A program made the translations under genes and the position numbers. This document shows, one piece after another, positions 26,107 to 35,161 of a DNA stretch of 64,000 nucleotides (position 1 is its first letter; each line of letters begins with the position of its first letter). Under the pieces are notes generated by a model, which was not told the DNA's origin, made no database searches, and was given only the letters and a program-made list of their open reading frames with translations. This DNA is from Pseudomaricurvus sp050633365 (GTDB lineage Bacteria > Pseudomonadota > Gammaproteobacteria > Pseudomonadales > Cellvibrionaceae), in the NCBI GenBank assembly GCA_050633365.1, contig JBOEGJ010000020.1, positions 101,784 to 165,783 of the forward strand, given 5' to 3'.

Positions 26107-27756
26107 TTACGCCAATTCTTTTTCCCAAACCACAGGCTCTGATAGGGCCCGCTCTAGGTAATCACCGTAGCGATCTTCGAGTTTGTTCCGTTTGATCTTG
26201 AGTGTCGGTGTGAGCATGTCATTTTCGATACTCCACTCTTCATCCGAAATAACGATGTGATCTAACCGCTGATGCGACTCCAGTTCGGCATTGACTTCAG
26301 TTAAGGTCGCTTGCAGTCGATTGTGAACCCCTTCGTCACGTTCTCTGGCTTGCTCGTTCAGTACCGCGATGGCCAGCGGTTGTTTACGGCCAGAGCCAAG
26401 TACGCAGACTTGTTCGATATCGGGGTTTCTGGCCAGTAAGCTTTCAATCGGTACCGGAGCCACATATTTGCCTTTCGCGGTTTTAAATTGTTCTTTCACG
26501 CGCCCGATGATGCTCCATGAGCCGTCGTTGTCGACGCGCGCGCGATCCCCGGTTTTAAACCAACCATCTTCGAAGGCGTCGGCGGTGGCTTCAGGATTTT
26601 GATAATACTCTTTGAAGATCGCATCGCCGCGAATAAGCACTTCGCCTTCGTCCGAGAGTTTCATTTCGACGCACTTTTGCGGCACACCGATAGTGCCTAA
26701 GCGATTGGCATTGAAAGGGTTGTTACCACAAGAGAGTCCTGCCGTCTCCGTCATACCCCAGCCTTCGGAAATATCGATACCAATACGCGAATACCATTCC
26801 AAGATGCCCGGAGAGATTGGCGCTGAACCGGAACCAAACATCTTGGCTCGGCCCAAGCCCAAACCCTTACGGATTTTTTTCGCGACCATGCGACCCACGA
26901 TGGGAATCTTAAGCAGTCGCTGAAGTTTTTCGTCAGGCATTTTCGCCAGAATCTGTGACTGAAATTTAGTCCACAGGCGAGGAACTGAAATGAATAGCGT
27001 GGGTTGCGCGTGATGCACGTCCTCGATGAAGGTATCGAGAGATTCCACGAAGAAGATTTCAATGGGGGCGTAGAGCGTCATCAGCTCCACCACACAGCGC
27101 TCGGTGATATGTGCCAGCGGCAGGTACGACATACAGCAGTCATTGTCCTGGCGCGGATGCAAATGTGCCGAACAGTAGGCCGATGAAGCGACGTTGTTGT
27201 AAGTTAAAACCACGCCTTTAGGAAGGCCGGTACTGCCCGAGGTATAAACGATGGTGACTGTATCTTCACCGTCCGGCTGGTGAATGTCGGTGAGCGGCGC
27301 ATAGTCTTCCAGCCATTGGTTGAAGGTGGCTTTCGCGCCTTCAATGGTGGGGTAGGGAAAGGTAATGGTCAGCAGCTCTGAAGGCAGGGCTTCTTGTGCG
27401 GCGGTGGTGCTGTCGAGCTTACCCACAAAAATGGCCTTAGCGCCACTGTGTGATAACACGTGCTCGATAGTACTGACGCCGGCGGTGGAATAGATGGGCA
27501 CGCTGACCAGTCCAGCCATCATGATGGCAAAATCTACAATAAACCACTCGGCACTGTTTTTGGCCAAAATGGCGACTCGATCACCTGGCTCGAGGCCTTG
27601 TGCTAATAAACCGGAAGCGATGCGGCGAGCTTGGTTGTCTACATCCGCCCAGCTCAGCGTGCGCCACACGCGATTGGTGGGTTGGTGTAAATAGGGCTTG
27701 TTCGGGTGATTGGCGACATTTTCCGCCAGTTGTGCCAAGGGAAGTGGGTAAGGCAT
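26107..27756 (-). CDS. Long-chain acyl-CoA synthetase (AMP-binding), paralogue
   Basis: The 549-residue adenylate-forming enzyme has YTSGSTGLPKG, SYLPLAHITER, EGWGMTE, WFKTGDRA and the C-terminal lysine in TAKGKYVAPVP. It has the same length and overall pattern as the synthetase at 12683-14332 and probably activates long-chain fatty acids. It is convergent with galE and transcribed alone. Confidence 0.92.
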   Translation of the reverse strand: MPYPLPLAQLAENVANHPNKPYLHQPTNRVWRTLSWADVDNQARRIASGLLAQGLEPGDRVAILAKNSAEWFIVDFAIMMAGLVSVPIYSTAGVSTIEHVLSHSGAKAIFVGKLDSTTAAQEALPSELLTITFPYPTIEGAKATFNQWLEDYAPLTDIHQPDGEDTVTIVYTSGSTGLPKGVVLTYNNVASSAYCSAHLHPRQDNDCCMSYLPLAHITERCVVELMTLYAPIEIFFVESLDTFIEDVHHAQPTLFISVPRLWTKFQSQILAKMPDEKLQRLLKIPIVGRMVAKKIRKGLGLGRAKMFGSGSAPISPGILEWYSRIGIDISEGWGMTETAGLSCGNNPFNANRLGTIGVPQKCVEMKLSDEGEVLIRGDAIFKEYYQNPEATADAFEDGWFKTGDRARVDNDGSWSIIGRVKEQFKTAKGKYVAPVPIESLLARNPDIEQVCVLGSGRKQPLAIAVLNEQARERDEGVHNRLQATLTEVNAELESHQRLDHIVISDEEWSIENDMLTPTLKIKRNKLEDRYGDYLERALSEPVVWEKELA

Positions 27757-27935
27757 GATTTCTCTCTCTGGTACTCGATGTTATGTTTATTGGGAGTAGT
27801 GGTATGTACCTATTCCAACAAACTCTCTTGGGCTTCACAAGAGGGTAAATCGGTCATTACGTTTCTTTATCGTGTTTGGGGGGATTACGTTGAGGCCTCA
27901 AAAATTTAGCCGTGCGTCGATGTAAGCTTATGACG

Positions 27936-28644
27936 CTAAGATGACGGGCAGGATAAATCGAGGCCAGGGGGCTTAGTCTCTTTGAGTGCAATGGCTAATC
28001 TCTCTGCTAGGGCAGCGTGGCGAGGGTTGAGGAACATAAAAACGTCAAACGTGAACCACGTGCGGGGTCAATTGTATGAGCTCGACGTGGAATGATTTTT
28101 CCAGATGAGATATGGCCGCCGGTGGTAACAGTATGATATCAAGTCGGTCATGGGCGAGCATTTTAATGGCCGCAGTGGGATCACTGATCATCGAAAATTG
28201 CCCGTTGCGCCAGTGTTCCTGCGCAAGCCGACGCACGTGTAATAGTCCCTCAAATGAGCCTATTCGCAGCGGCATGTCTTGGCGGATCTCTTTTTTCTGA
28301 TAACCATAACCGGCGTAGCAGGCGCGTCCGAACCGCGTGTCGACTTTAATGAGGTTGGGAAAGTTATTTTTAACCACGATTTCCGCTCTCAGCAAATCGC
28401 CATCTAAGATACCGCTATTAACTTGGTTGAGGATGCGACGACCCGGCAGCCAATGAATGTTGGGGCGATAACCTACTTGCTTGAGCGCGGCATGCAGCCA
28501 TGGTTTCGAGGGGCTTGAGTGGTAGGTGGTTTGAAGGCCTTCGTAAAAACCAAAACGCAGGGGAATCAGGGGGGAGTCATCACTGGCCGAGATAGCCGGG
28601 ATGTTAAGGATAAATGCACAAAACAGAAGGTATCGGCAGAGCAT
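27936..28644 (-). pseudogene. Periplasmic substrate-binding-like protein, frameshifted near its 3' end
   Basis: The main frame (28045-28644, 199 codons) has a signal peptide (1-20) and an SBP_bac_3-like domain (LRFGFYEGLQTTY; GRRILNQVNSGILDGDLLRAE; PTAAIKMLAHDRLDIILLPP) and stops after TPHVVHV. In another frame the sequence continues without a gap as FDVFMFLNPRHAALAERLAIALKE to a stop at 27936. This is the normal C-terminus of the family. A one-base insertion around 28047-28055 explains the break. The restored length (~235) matches the relative at 29111. It could be sequencing error or decay. Confidence 0.75.
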
Positions 28645-29110
28645 CTTATTATTGTTGGCTGGCTTAGTTGCCTTAAGTGTAGGAGGGACTCAGGTTTTCG
28701 AGATGAATTGTGTGACATTAAATGAGTTTGAGCAGTGCTGCGGGGATTGTGATTAATTGGCCTCTGAATTTTGAGCTCGTCATACCTTAAGGTATCGATG
28801 TCCGTATTCTTTGTTACGGGGTGACTGCGACGCCACCGAGTTTCAGTTCACGTGTTGTTAAGCGGTTTGGTTACATTGTCTCCGCGCCTTGGCTAAAGCC
28901 GCTGATGAGTTCCTCTTCTGTACCTTTAGCGATATCAACTTGGTCGTTGACGTGGTTGAGCAGGTTCTCCAAGTGATTGTGCGGCACGGGTAACGATAAG
29001 CAGCTTGTGTGTTCATGAGAATGGAGTTATACGAGGACAGGTGATTTGCGAGAAGCTCAACCATTGCCGTTGACCATGTTATTCTGATCAGGGACTAGGA
29101 TGACCGGAAA
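28645..29110. other. Intergenic region between divergent substrate-binding-like genes
   Basis: This 466-bp gap contains the two divergent promoters. A minus-strand frame (28871-29026) is open for 51 codons and has a protein-like acidic sequence, NHLENLLNHVNDQVDIAK, then GTEEELISGFSQGAETM. It has no ATG (only GTG at 28987 or TTG) and no ribosome site. It may be a small gene remnant. Confidence 0.4.
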
Positions 29111-29860
29111 GTGATGATTAGAAGCTATTTAGTGGTGTTATTGTTTGGATGGATACCGATGCTGGCCCAGGCCTCGGATATCTTGACCATGGCGACCTCA
29201 AACGGTCCTCCCTATATGATTCAGGCGTCGGATTCTGGCTTGGATATTGAGATACCTCGAGAGGTGCTCCGCAGAGCGGGCTTTACAGTTGCCATTCGCT
29301 ACATGCCCTTGGCTCGTGCGCAAATGGAAGTGCAGAGTAAGCGGGTGGATTTTATGGCACCCTTTTTTGCCGAGGTGGTAGAAGGGCTCTATCTGTCCGA
29401 GCCCCATGTCATGTATCGTCCTACCGCTTTTTCCTTGGCGTCCAATAATCTTAAATTAGACGCAATAGCAGATCTTTCGCACTTTCGCATACACACCTTT
29501 CAAGGGGCCAAAGGCTATTTTGGTTCTGACTATATCAATGCCGTTGCGCTTTCACCTCATTACGAAGAGCGCCCAGATATGAGTAAGTTGGTGCTGTCAT
29601 TGGTGAGCGGACGCACCGATGTTGTGGTCCTGGATTACAATATATTTTCCTATTTTTGGAATCGCGAAATTGGCGATAATAAAAACTACCAATTGCGGGC
29701 CCATTCGATTTTTTCTCCGGTGCCGGCGGTTGCGGCATTTAATAATTCAGAGTTGCGTGATCAATACAACGCGGCGCTAAAAATGATGATTAATGATGGA
29801 AGCCATCAAGCATTGATGGGGCAGTATCTAGAATCACTGCCTGTGCTGAACGATTATTAG
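29111..29860 (+). CDS. Periplasmic substrate-binding-like protein (SBP_bac_3 type)
   Basis: The 249-residue protein has a signal peptide (1-22, AQA-SDIL) and a family-3 solute-binding fold. The N-terminal lobe has TSNGPPYM and GLDIEIPREVLRRAGFTV; the C-terminal lobe has LVLSLVSGRTDVVVLDYNIF. No ABC permease or ATPase is nearby, so it may act as a stand-alone sensor or ligand-binding protein, as is common for this short group. It is divergent from a broken relative at 27936-28644. The start could be codon 1 or 2 (two consecutive ATGs). Confidence 0.8.
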   Translation: MMIRSYLVVLLFGWIPMLAQASDILTMATSNGPPYMIQASDSGLDIEIPREVLRRAGFTVAIRYMPLARAQMEVQSKRVDFMAPFFAEVVEGLYLSEPHVMYRPTAFSLASNNLKLDAIADLSHFRIHTFQGAKGYFGSDYINAVALSPHYEERPDMSKLVLSLVSGRTDVVVLDYNIFSYFWNREIGDNKNYQLRAHSIFSPVPAVAAFNNSELRDQYNAALKMMINDGSHQALMGQYLESLPVLNDY

Positions 29861-29903
29861 TATTTTAGGCAAAACACGACGATGGCAGTTTCTTCCATAA
29901 AAG

Positions 29904-29952
29904 CGCTGTGCCAAAAAACACCTGACGAATTTCGAAATCGATTGGCACAGTG
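29904..29952. repeat. Inverted repeat with long loop
   Basis: CTGTGCCAA (29906-29914) is exactly inverted as TTGGCACAG (29942-29950), extended by one G-T and one G-C pair to 11 bp, with a 27-base loop. It lies between the substrate-binding gene and the acyltransferase gene. No T run follows, so it may be a weak terminator or leader structure. Confidence 0.55.
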
Positions 29953-29987
29953 TTATTTATTGAGTTGAAATCGAGAAAAATCACAGA

Positions 29988-31199
29988 GTGAACTCGATGA
30001 TGCCTCAACAGCGATACCACAGCTTGGATTTTCTACGCGCGGTGATGATGTTCTTAGGTGTCGTGCTACACGGCGCTCAGATGTACATGGCGGTTCTGAC
30101 CACCGATGACTACTACCTCGATCCCATGCGTTCAGTGTCAATGGATGCGATCTTGGTAGTGATCAACACCTTTCGTATGCCGACCTTTTTTTTACTCTCT
30201 GGCTTCTTTGTTGCCCTGCTGTTTCAGCGCCGTGGACTATCGGGAATGCTGAAAAATCGTTGGCAGCGAATCACTTTACCGTTTCTGATATTACTACCCG
30301 CGCTGGGGGTGATCATGACCGCGTTGACCTTGTTGGCGGCGAGCTGGCTGCAAACTCGCCAATTGGCGTTTGATTTAAGCTTGATTGACAATCCAATTAA
30401 ACTGGTCGACAAAACCCACAACCTTTGGTTTTTGTACTATTTAACTATGTTTGTGGCGCTGGCCGCTTTGGTGATAGCTATCACTCAAAAGCTACCAGAG
30501 ACTTTGCGAGGGTTGCTCGTGAATATTGGACAATTCATCACGCCATTGAATGCTCTTATTTTACTGGCATTATTGTTGGCGCTAATTGGCAGTATGTCGC
30601 CTGCTGGACGTATTACCGCTTCCGTGGTTTTCATGCCGTCGTCACTTGTGTTTTTGTACTTCGGCAGTTGTTTTGTGTTCGGCTGGTTGTTGTTTTATCG
30701 CCAGCATTGGTTACAGAATTATCAATCAAAAGCTTGGTTGCTAATGGCCGGAGCCTGCATAACGCTATTGATATCGCTTGCTTGCTTTGCGCTTCAAGGG
30801 GATAAAGGCGGGGAAAATTATTTGATTTTCCACGTTTTGCTCTCACTGTTTTCCGGGCTATCGGTGATGCTATTCATGGTAGCCTTTATCGGATTGTTTC
30901 AACGCTATTTTGGCGAGTTTAATAGGCGCTATCGATACCTCTCAGACAGCGCCTATTGGGTTTTTGTCTCCCACTCAATTTTTCTGGTGGCATTGGCGTT
31001 TCCAATGGCGCACTTACACTGGCCAGCAGAAGCCAAGTTCTTGATTGTCACGCTGGGTGCAACTCTGCTGTGTCTGTTGAGCTATCACCACTGTGTGAGA
31101 AATACGGTGCTAGGGGTACTGTTAAATGGCCGTCGTTACTCGGGGTTGCCCTTGGATTATGCCTCTGCGCATACCGCCATCGAGCCATTCAATCGCTAG
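29988..31199 (+). CDS. Acyltransferase-3 family membrane protein
   Basis: The 403-residue integral membrane protein has about ten hydrophobic helices. The N-terminal signature of acyltransferase family 3 is present: SLDFLRAVMMFLGVVLHGAQ, with the conserved Asp-Arg and the His, and FRMPTFFLLSGFF follows. These enzymes acylate surface sugars, glucans (OpgC) or other envelope molecules. The acceptor is unknown. The frame starts at GTG 29988; ATG 29997 or 30000 is equally possible. Confidence 0.85.
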   Translation: MNSMMPQQRYHSLDFLRAVMMFLGVVLHGAQMYMAVLTTDDYYLDPMRSVSMDAILVVINTFRMPTFFLLSGFFVALLFQRRGLSGMLKNRWQRITLPFLILLPALGVIMTALTLLAASWLQTRQLAFDLSLIDNPIKLVDKTHNLWFLYYLTMFVALAALVIAITQKLPETLRGLLVNIGQFITPLNALILLALLLALIGSMSPAGRITASVVFMPSSLVFLYFGSCFVFGWLLFYRQHWLQNYQSKAWLLMAGACITLLISLACFALQGDKGGENYLIFHVLLSLFSGLSVMLFMVAFIGLFQRYFGEFNRRYRYLSDSAYWVFVSHSIFLVALAFPMAHLHWPAEAKFLIVTLGATLLCLLSYHHCVRNTVLGVLLNGRRYSGLPLDYASAHTAIEPFNR

Positions 31200-31332
31200 T
31201 GTCTCAAACCGGGGGATTGAGACGTCTGTAGAGGTGCCTTTTGAGGTGATAATGTTATAGAGGGCAAATAGCGAAGCCAGCCGAGTTTCTGTACAATGCG
31301 CCACCTATTTGCCTCATCTCAACAGGTTTTTC

Positions 31333-32661
31333 ATGTCAGATTCCAAACAAAAAGTCGGCTTTGTGAGCCTCGGCTGCCCCAAAGCACTGGTCGACTCGGA
31401 ACGCATCCTCACCAAGCTCAAGCTCGATGGCTACGAAGTGGTGCCCAGCTATGACAACGCCGATGTGGTGGTGGTCAATACCTGTGGCTTTATTGATAGC
31501 GCTAAACAGGAGTCTATGGAGGCGATCGATGAGGCGATGCGGGAAAACGGCAAGGTCATTGTCACTGGCTGCATGGGCAAAGGCGTGGATGCCGAGGCCA
31601 TTAAAGAGGCCAACCCCGATGTGTTGAGCGTCAGTGGTCCTGCCGACTATGACCAAGTCATGGATGCGGTTCACGAATTCATTCCGCCCACCCCGCAAGA
31701 GCACAATCCGCTGGTGGATTTGGTGCCGCCTCAAGGCGTGAAATTGACCCCAACTCACTACGCTTATCTAAAGATCTCGGAAGGCTGCAACCATCGCTGT
31801 ACCTTCTGCATTATTCCCGACATGCGCGGTGATTTGGTTAGCCGTCCGCTGACCGATGTAGTCACTGAAGCGAAAAAGTTGGTGGCTGGTGGCGCACAAG
31901 AATTATTGGTGATCTCGCAAGATACCAGTGCTTACGGAATTGATGTGAAGTTTAAACTCGACCTTGCCGAAGGCCGCGAAACACGCATGCAAGATTTAGC
32001 CGTGGCTTTGGGCGAGCTAGGGGTATGGGTTCGGATGCATTATGTTTATCCATATCCGCACGTCGATAAGATGATTCCGCTGATGGCTGAAGGCAAAATA
32101 CTGCCCTATCTGGATATTCCCTTTCAGCACGCAAGCCCGCGTATTCTAAAATTGATGAAGCGACCGGCGCACAGCGAAAAAGTACTTGGTCGGATCAAAA
32201 AGTGGCGAGAAATCTGTCCCGATCTCACTATCCGATCGACCTTTGTGGTGGGGTTTCCTGGGGAAACTGAAGATGATTTTCAGGAGCTGTTGGATTTTCT
32301 CGAGCAGGCGCAGCTCGATCGCGTCGGGTGTTTTAAATACTCTCCGGTCGATGGTGCAAAAGCCAACGATCTACCTGATCACGTGCCTGAAGAGGTTCAA
32401 CAAGAGCGCTGGGAGCGCTTCATGCAAACTCAGCAGCGTATTAGCGCAGCTCGGTTGCAACAAAAAATAGGTCGCACACTTGAGGTGCTGATTGATGATG
32501 TGGATGAAGAGGGGGCGATCGGTCGCACCTACGCCGACGCGCCAGAGATCGACGGCGTCGTCTACCTCAATCAAGAATTTAAAGTCGCCGTGGGCGAGCG
32601 AGTGATGGTTAACATTGAGCACGCCGATGAGTACGACTTGTGGGGTAGTGTCGTTCGTTAA
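31333..32661 (+). CDS. rimO: Ribosomal protein S12 methylthiotransferase
   Basis: The 442-residue enzyme methylthiolates Asp89 of ribosomal protein S12. The N-terminal domain (SLGCPKALVDSER, VNTCGFIDSAKQES, GCMGKG) binds an auxiliary cluster. The radical SAM motif is CNHRCTFC with the RimO-type EGCNHRCTFCIIPDMRG. A TRAM domain closes the protein. ATG 31333 matches the known N-terminus (MSDSKQKVGFVSLG). It is followed 23 bp later by the TatD-like gene, probably in one operon. Confidence 0.97.
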   Translation: MSDSKQKVGFVSLGCPKALVDSERILTKLKLDGYEVVPSYDNADVVVVNTCGFIDSAKQESMEAIDEAMRENGKVIVTGCMGKGVDAEAIKEANPDVLSVSGPADYDQVMDAVHEFIPPTPQEHNPLVDLVPPQGVKLTPTHYAYLKISEGCNHRCTFCIIPDMRGDLVSRPLTDVVTEAKKLVAGGAQELLVISQDTSAYGIDVKFKLDLAEGRETRMQDLAVALGELGVWVRMHYVYPYPHVDKMIPLMAEGKILPYLDIPFQHASPRILKLMKRPAHSEKVLGRIKKWREICPDLTIRSTFVVGFPGETEDDFQELLDFLEQAQLDRVGCFKYSPVDGAKANDLPDHVPEEVQQERWERFMQTQQRISAARLQQKIGRTLEVLIDDVDEEGAIGRTYADAPEIDGVVYLNQEFKVAVGERVMVNIEHADEYDLWGSVVR

Positions 32662-32684
32662 TCTTTGAATGGGAGGCCATTGAA

Positions 32685-33494
32685 TTGATCGACAGTCATT
32701 GCCATTTTGATTTCGACGCTTTTGATGGTCAGCGTGATAAGGTTTTACTCCAATGCGCTGAGTTAGGTGTCGATGGACTGGTTGTACCTGGTGTCGAACC
32801 CTCACAATGGGATCGATCGGCAGAACTCATCGCAAAGCAAAAAAGCGCGTGTCAATTGTACGCCGCCTTTGGTATGCATCCCTGGTGGTTGTCTTCGTTA
32901 ACCTTGACGCAACACCAATTCACGTCGAAACTCGATACGATTCTTACACAGAAAAACGCCATCGCCATTGGCGAGTGTGGTTTAGATGGTTCAATTGAAA
33001 CCGATGTCGAGCGACAACAGGCGGTGTTTGAATGGCAGTTGCAGCTAGCCTGTGATCGAAAACTACCGCTGATTATTCACGCTCATCGCGCGCACAATGA
33101 TGTGATACGATTGTTGTCGCGTTATCGGCCTCAAGCGGGAGGCGTGATTCACGGCTTTTCAGGAAGCGAAGTCTTAGCGCAACAGTACTGGCGATTGGGT
33201 TTTTATCTCGGTGTTGGTGGAACCATTACCTACCCTCGGGCAAATAAGACACGAATGGCCATTACTCAGCTGCCGTTGGAGGCTCTAGTACTTGAAACTG
33301 ACGCGCCGGATATGCCATTACACGGCGCGCAAGGGCAGCCGAATTCACCCATTCGGTTGCCGCAAATTGCCGGTGAGCTGGCTCGGTTGCGAGAGCTGCC
33401 GGTAGAAGTCGTAATGTCGCAAACCGCATCCAATACGCGGAAACTATTTTCCCTAGACGTTGACCCAACAAAAGTCACTGACCCAACATTTTGA
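32685..33494 (+). CDS. TatD-family metal-dependent hydrolase
   Basis: The 269-residue TIM-barrel hydrolase of the TatD DNase family has the metal-binding DSHCHFD at the start. It also has GECGLDGS, LIIHAHRAHNDV, GVIHGFSGS and LETDAPDMPL. The start is TTG 32685, preceded by a strong GGGAGG at 32671-32676; no ATG fits. Its stop overlaps the TTG start of the downstream desaturase gene's neighbour, the cysteine desulfurase (TTGA at 33491-33494), which suggests translational coupling. Confidence 0.92.
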   Translation: MIDSHCHFDFDAFDGQRDKVLLQCAELGVDGLVVPGVEPSQWDRSAELIAKQKSACQLYAAFGMHPWWLSSLTLTQHQFTSKLDTILTQKNAIAIGECGLDGSIETDVERQQAVFEWQLQLACDRKLPLIIHAHRAHNDVIRLLSRYRPQAGGVIHGFSGSEVLAQQYWRLGFYLGVGGTITYPRANKTRMAITQLPLEALVLETDAPDMPLHGAQGQPNSPIRLPQIAGELARLRELPVEVVMSQTASNTRKLFSLDVDPTKVTDPTF

Positions 33495-35161
33495 CTGATA
33501 CTATTATGACGTTCGATAGCCACGCTTTTAAGCAAGAGTTTCCGCTTTTTCAGCACGCCGACAATAGCTCGCTGGTGTATCTCGACAATGCGGCGACAAC
33601 TCAGCGTCCGCAGTGCGTGATCGACGCCATGGTCGACTTCTATTCGCGTTTTAACGCTAACACCCATCGTTCTAGCCATCGCTTGGCTCGAACGGCGACG
33701 GCCATGGTTGAGTCGGTGCGAGTGCAAGCGGCGCAGTTTTTAAACGCGGCCCAGCCACAGGAAGTGATATTTACTCGCGGCGCCACCGAGAGTCTCAATT
33801 TACTGGCGTCCTCACTGTGCCAAAACCTGAAGGCCGGAGACGAAATTATATTATCGGCCGCCGAGCATCACGCCAACTTAGTACCTTGGCAAATGGCTGC
33901 GCAAAAGCATCAATTGGTGCTGAAATTTTTGCCCAGTGTGCAGGGGGAACCTCAGCTCTCGGAGTTGTCGCGGCTAGTGACCCCTCGCACAGCAGCGGTT
34001 GCACTTTCGGCGGCATCCAATGCGCTGGGCTTTCGCGTGGCGATAGAAACGGTTAAGCCCAAGTTGTCAGATACCTGTGTTTTGGTGGTCGATGCGTCCC
34101 AGCGCTTGGCTCACGAGGTGATTGATGTGCAATCGCTGCAATGCGATTTTTTGGTGGGGTCTGCGCATAAGTTCTATGGTCCCACCGGGATTGGCATTTT
34201 GTACGGTCGGAGAGATGCGCTCGCGCAGTTGCCGCCATGGCAAGGCGGCGGTGAGATGATTGATCGCGTGGGGCTGCACGATAGTGACTTCGCTCAGGCG
34301 CCTCACCGTTTCGAGGCTGGTACTTCGTCTTTGGCGGCGATTGCCGGATTGGGCGCCTGTTTGAATTTTCTGCAGTCACAAGATCGTGCGGCGATGGCAG
34401 TTTACGAATCACACCTCAACCGCTATTTACACACCGAGCTTGAAGCGCTCAGTTTGAGCCTTCCGTTTCAGTTATTGACCCAGTTTGAAAACAATGTCGG
34501 CATCGCTGCCATTGTTGGGAGAGAAGACGCCTCGCTGGATGTTACGGATATGGCGGACTGGTTGGATGAACACGATATTGCGGTGCGCGTCGGACATCAC
34601 TGCGCACAACCCTTAATGGAGCCATTAGGCGGTAGCAGCTTGCGCATATCATTAGCCGCCTACAACAATCGCGGCGATGTGGATGCGCTAATCGCTTGCC
34701 TCAAAAAAATACCGCAGCAGTTATCGGAGTCGATTGGCTGCGATAAGGTCGGCGTAAACGCTTTTGGTGATGACTTGAGTGATGCTTCCATCGAATCTCT
34801 AACCGGTGACATGAGTTGGCAAAAACGCTATCGACAATTAACACGCTGGTCCACACTGCTGAGCCGAAAACCCGATATACGACTAGATCATAATCGAGTG
34901 AAAGGTTGTGAATCCGAAGTTTGGATTACGCACCGAAGCGAAGGTCATCATCATTATTTTGCCATCGATACCGATTCGAGAGTATTACAGGGGCTGTCGG
35001 TATTAATATTGCTGCTGTTAGATGGAAAGACAACAGAGCAGTTCGACGCGGTCGATGTAGAATCGACGTTTGTGAATCTGGGGCTTGAGAAATACTTGAG
35101 TGAATCTCGCAGCAATGGATTTCGTGCGCTGGTGGATTCGATGGCCGAAAAAATACGCTAA
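33491..35161 (+). CDS. csdA: CsdA cysteine desulfurase fused to a SufE/CsdE domain
   Basis: The 556-residue protein joins two partners that are separate in E. coli. Residues 1-410 are a PLP-dependent group II cysteine desulfurase (LDNAATTQ; AEHHANLVPW; PLP lysine K227 in SAHKFYGPTG; catalytic C371 in VGHHCAQPLM). Residues about 435-556 are a SufE-type acceptor (WQKRYRQLTRW; sulfur-accepting C473 in VKGCESEVWI). The fusion would pass persulfide directly from C371 to C473. The neighbour, convergent with an overlapping stop, is tcdA, so the likely path is sulfur transfer linked to ct6A tRNA modification. The start is TTG 33491 or ATG 33506. Confidence 0.93.
   Translation: MTDTIMTFDSHAFKQEFPLFQHADNSSLVYLDNAATTQRPQCVIDAMVDFYSRFNANTHRSSHRLARTATAMVESVRVQAAQFLNAAQPQEVIFTRGATESLNLLASSLCQNLKAGDEIILSAAEHHANLVPWQMAAQKHQLVLKFLPSVQGEPQLSELSRLVTPRTAAVALSAASNALGFRVAIETVKPKLSDTCVLVVDASQRLAHEVIDVQSLQCDFLVGSAHKFYGPTGIGILYGRRDALAQLPPWQGGGEMIDRVGLHDSDFAQAPHRFEAGTSSLAAIAGLGACLNFLQSQDRAAMAVYESHLNRYLHTELEALSLSLPFQLLTQFENNVGIAAIVGREDASLDVTDMADWLDEHDIAVRVGHHCAQPLMEPLGGSSLRISLAAYNNRGDVDALIACLKKIPQQLSESIGCDKVGVNAFGDDLSDASIESLTGDMSWQKRYRQLTRWSTLLSRKPDIRLDHNRVKGCESEVWITHRSEGHHHYFAIDTDSRVLQGLSVLILLLLDGKTTEQFDAVDVESTFVNLGLEKYLSESRSNGFRALVDSMAEKIR

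Noticed and set aside
12683..27756. The two acyl-CoA synthetases as a recent duplication
   Set aside because: They share motifs and length, but the aligned stretches differ at many residues, so they are old paralogues and not notable by themselves.
28858..29064. A 68-codon minus-strand frame starting MVELLANHL
   Set aside because: Its sequence is rich in Arg, Thr and Ser as a shadow frame; another frame in the same place is more protein-like.
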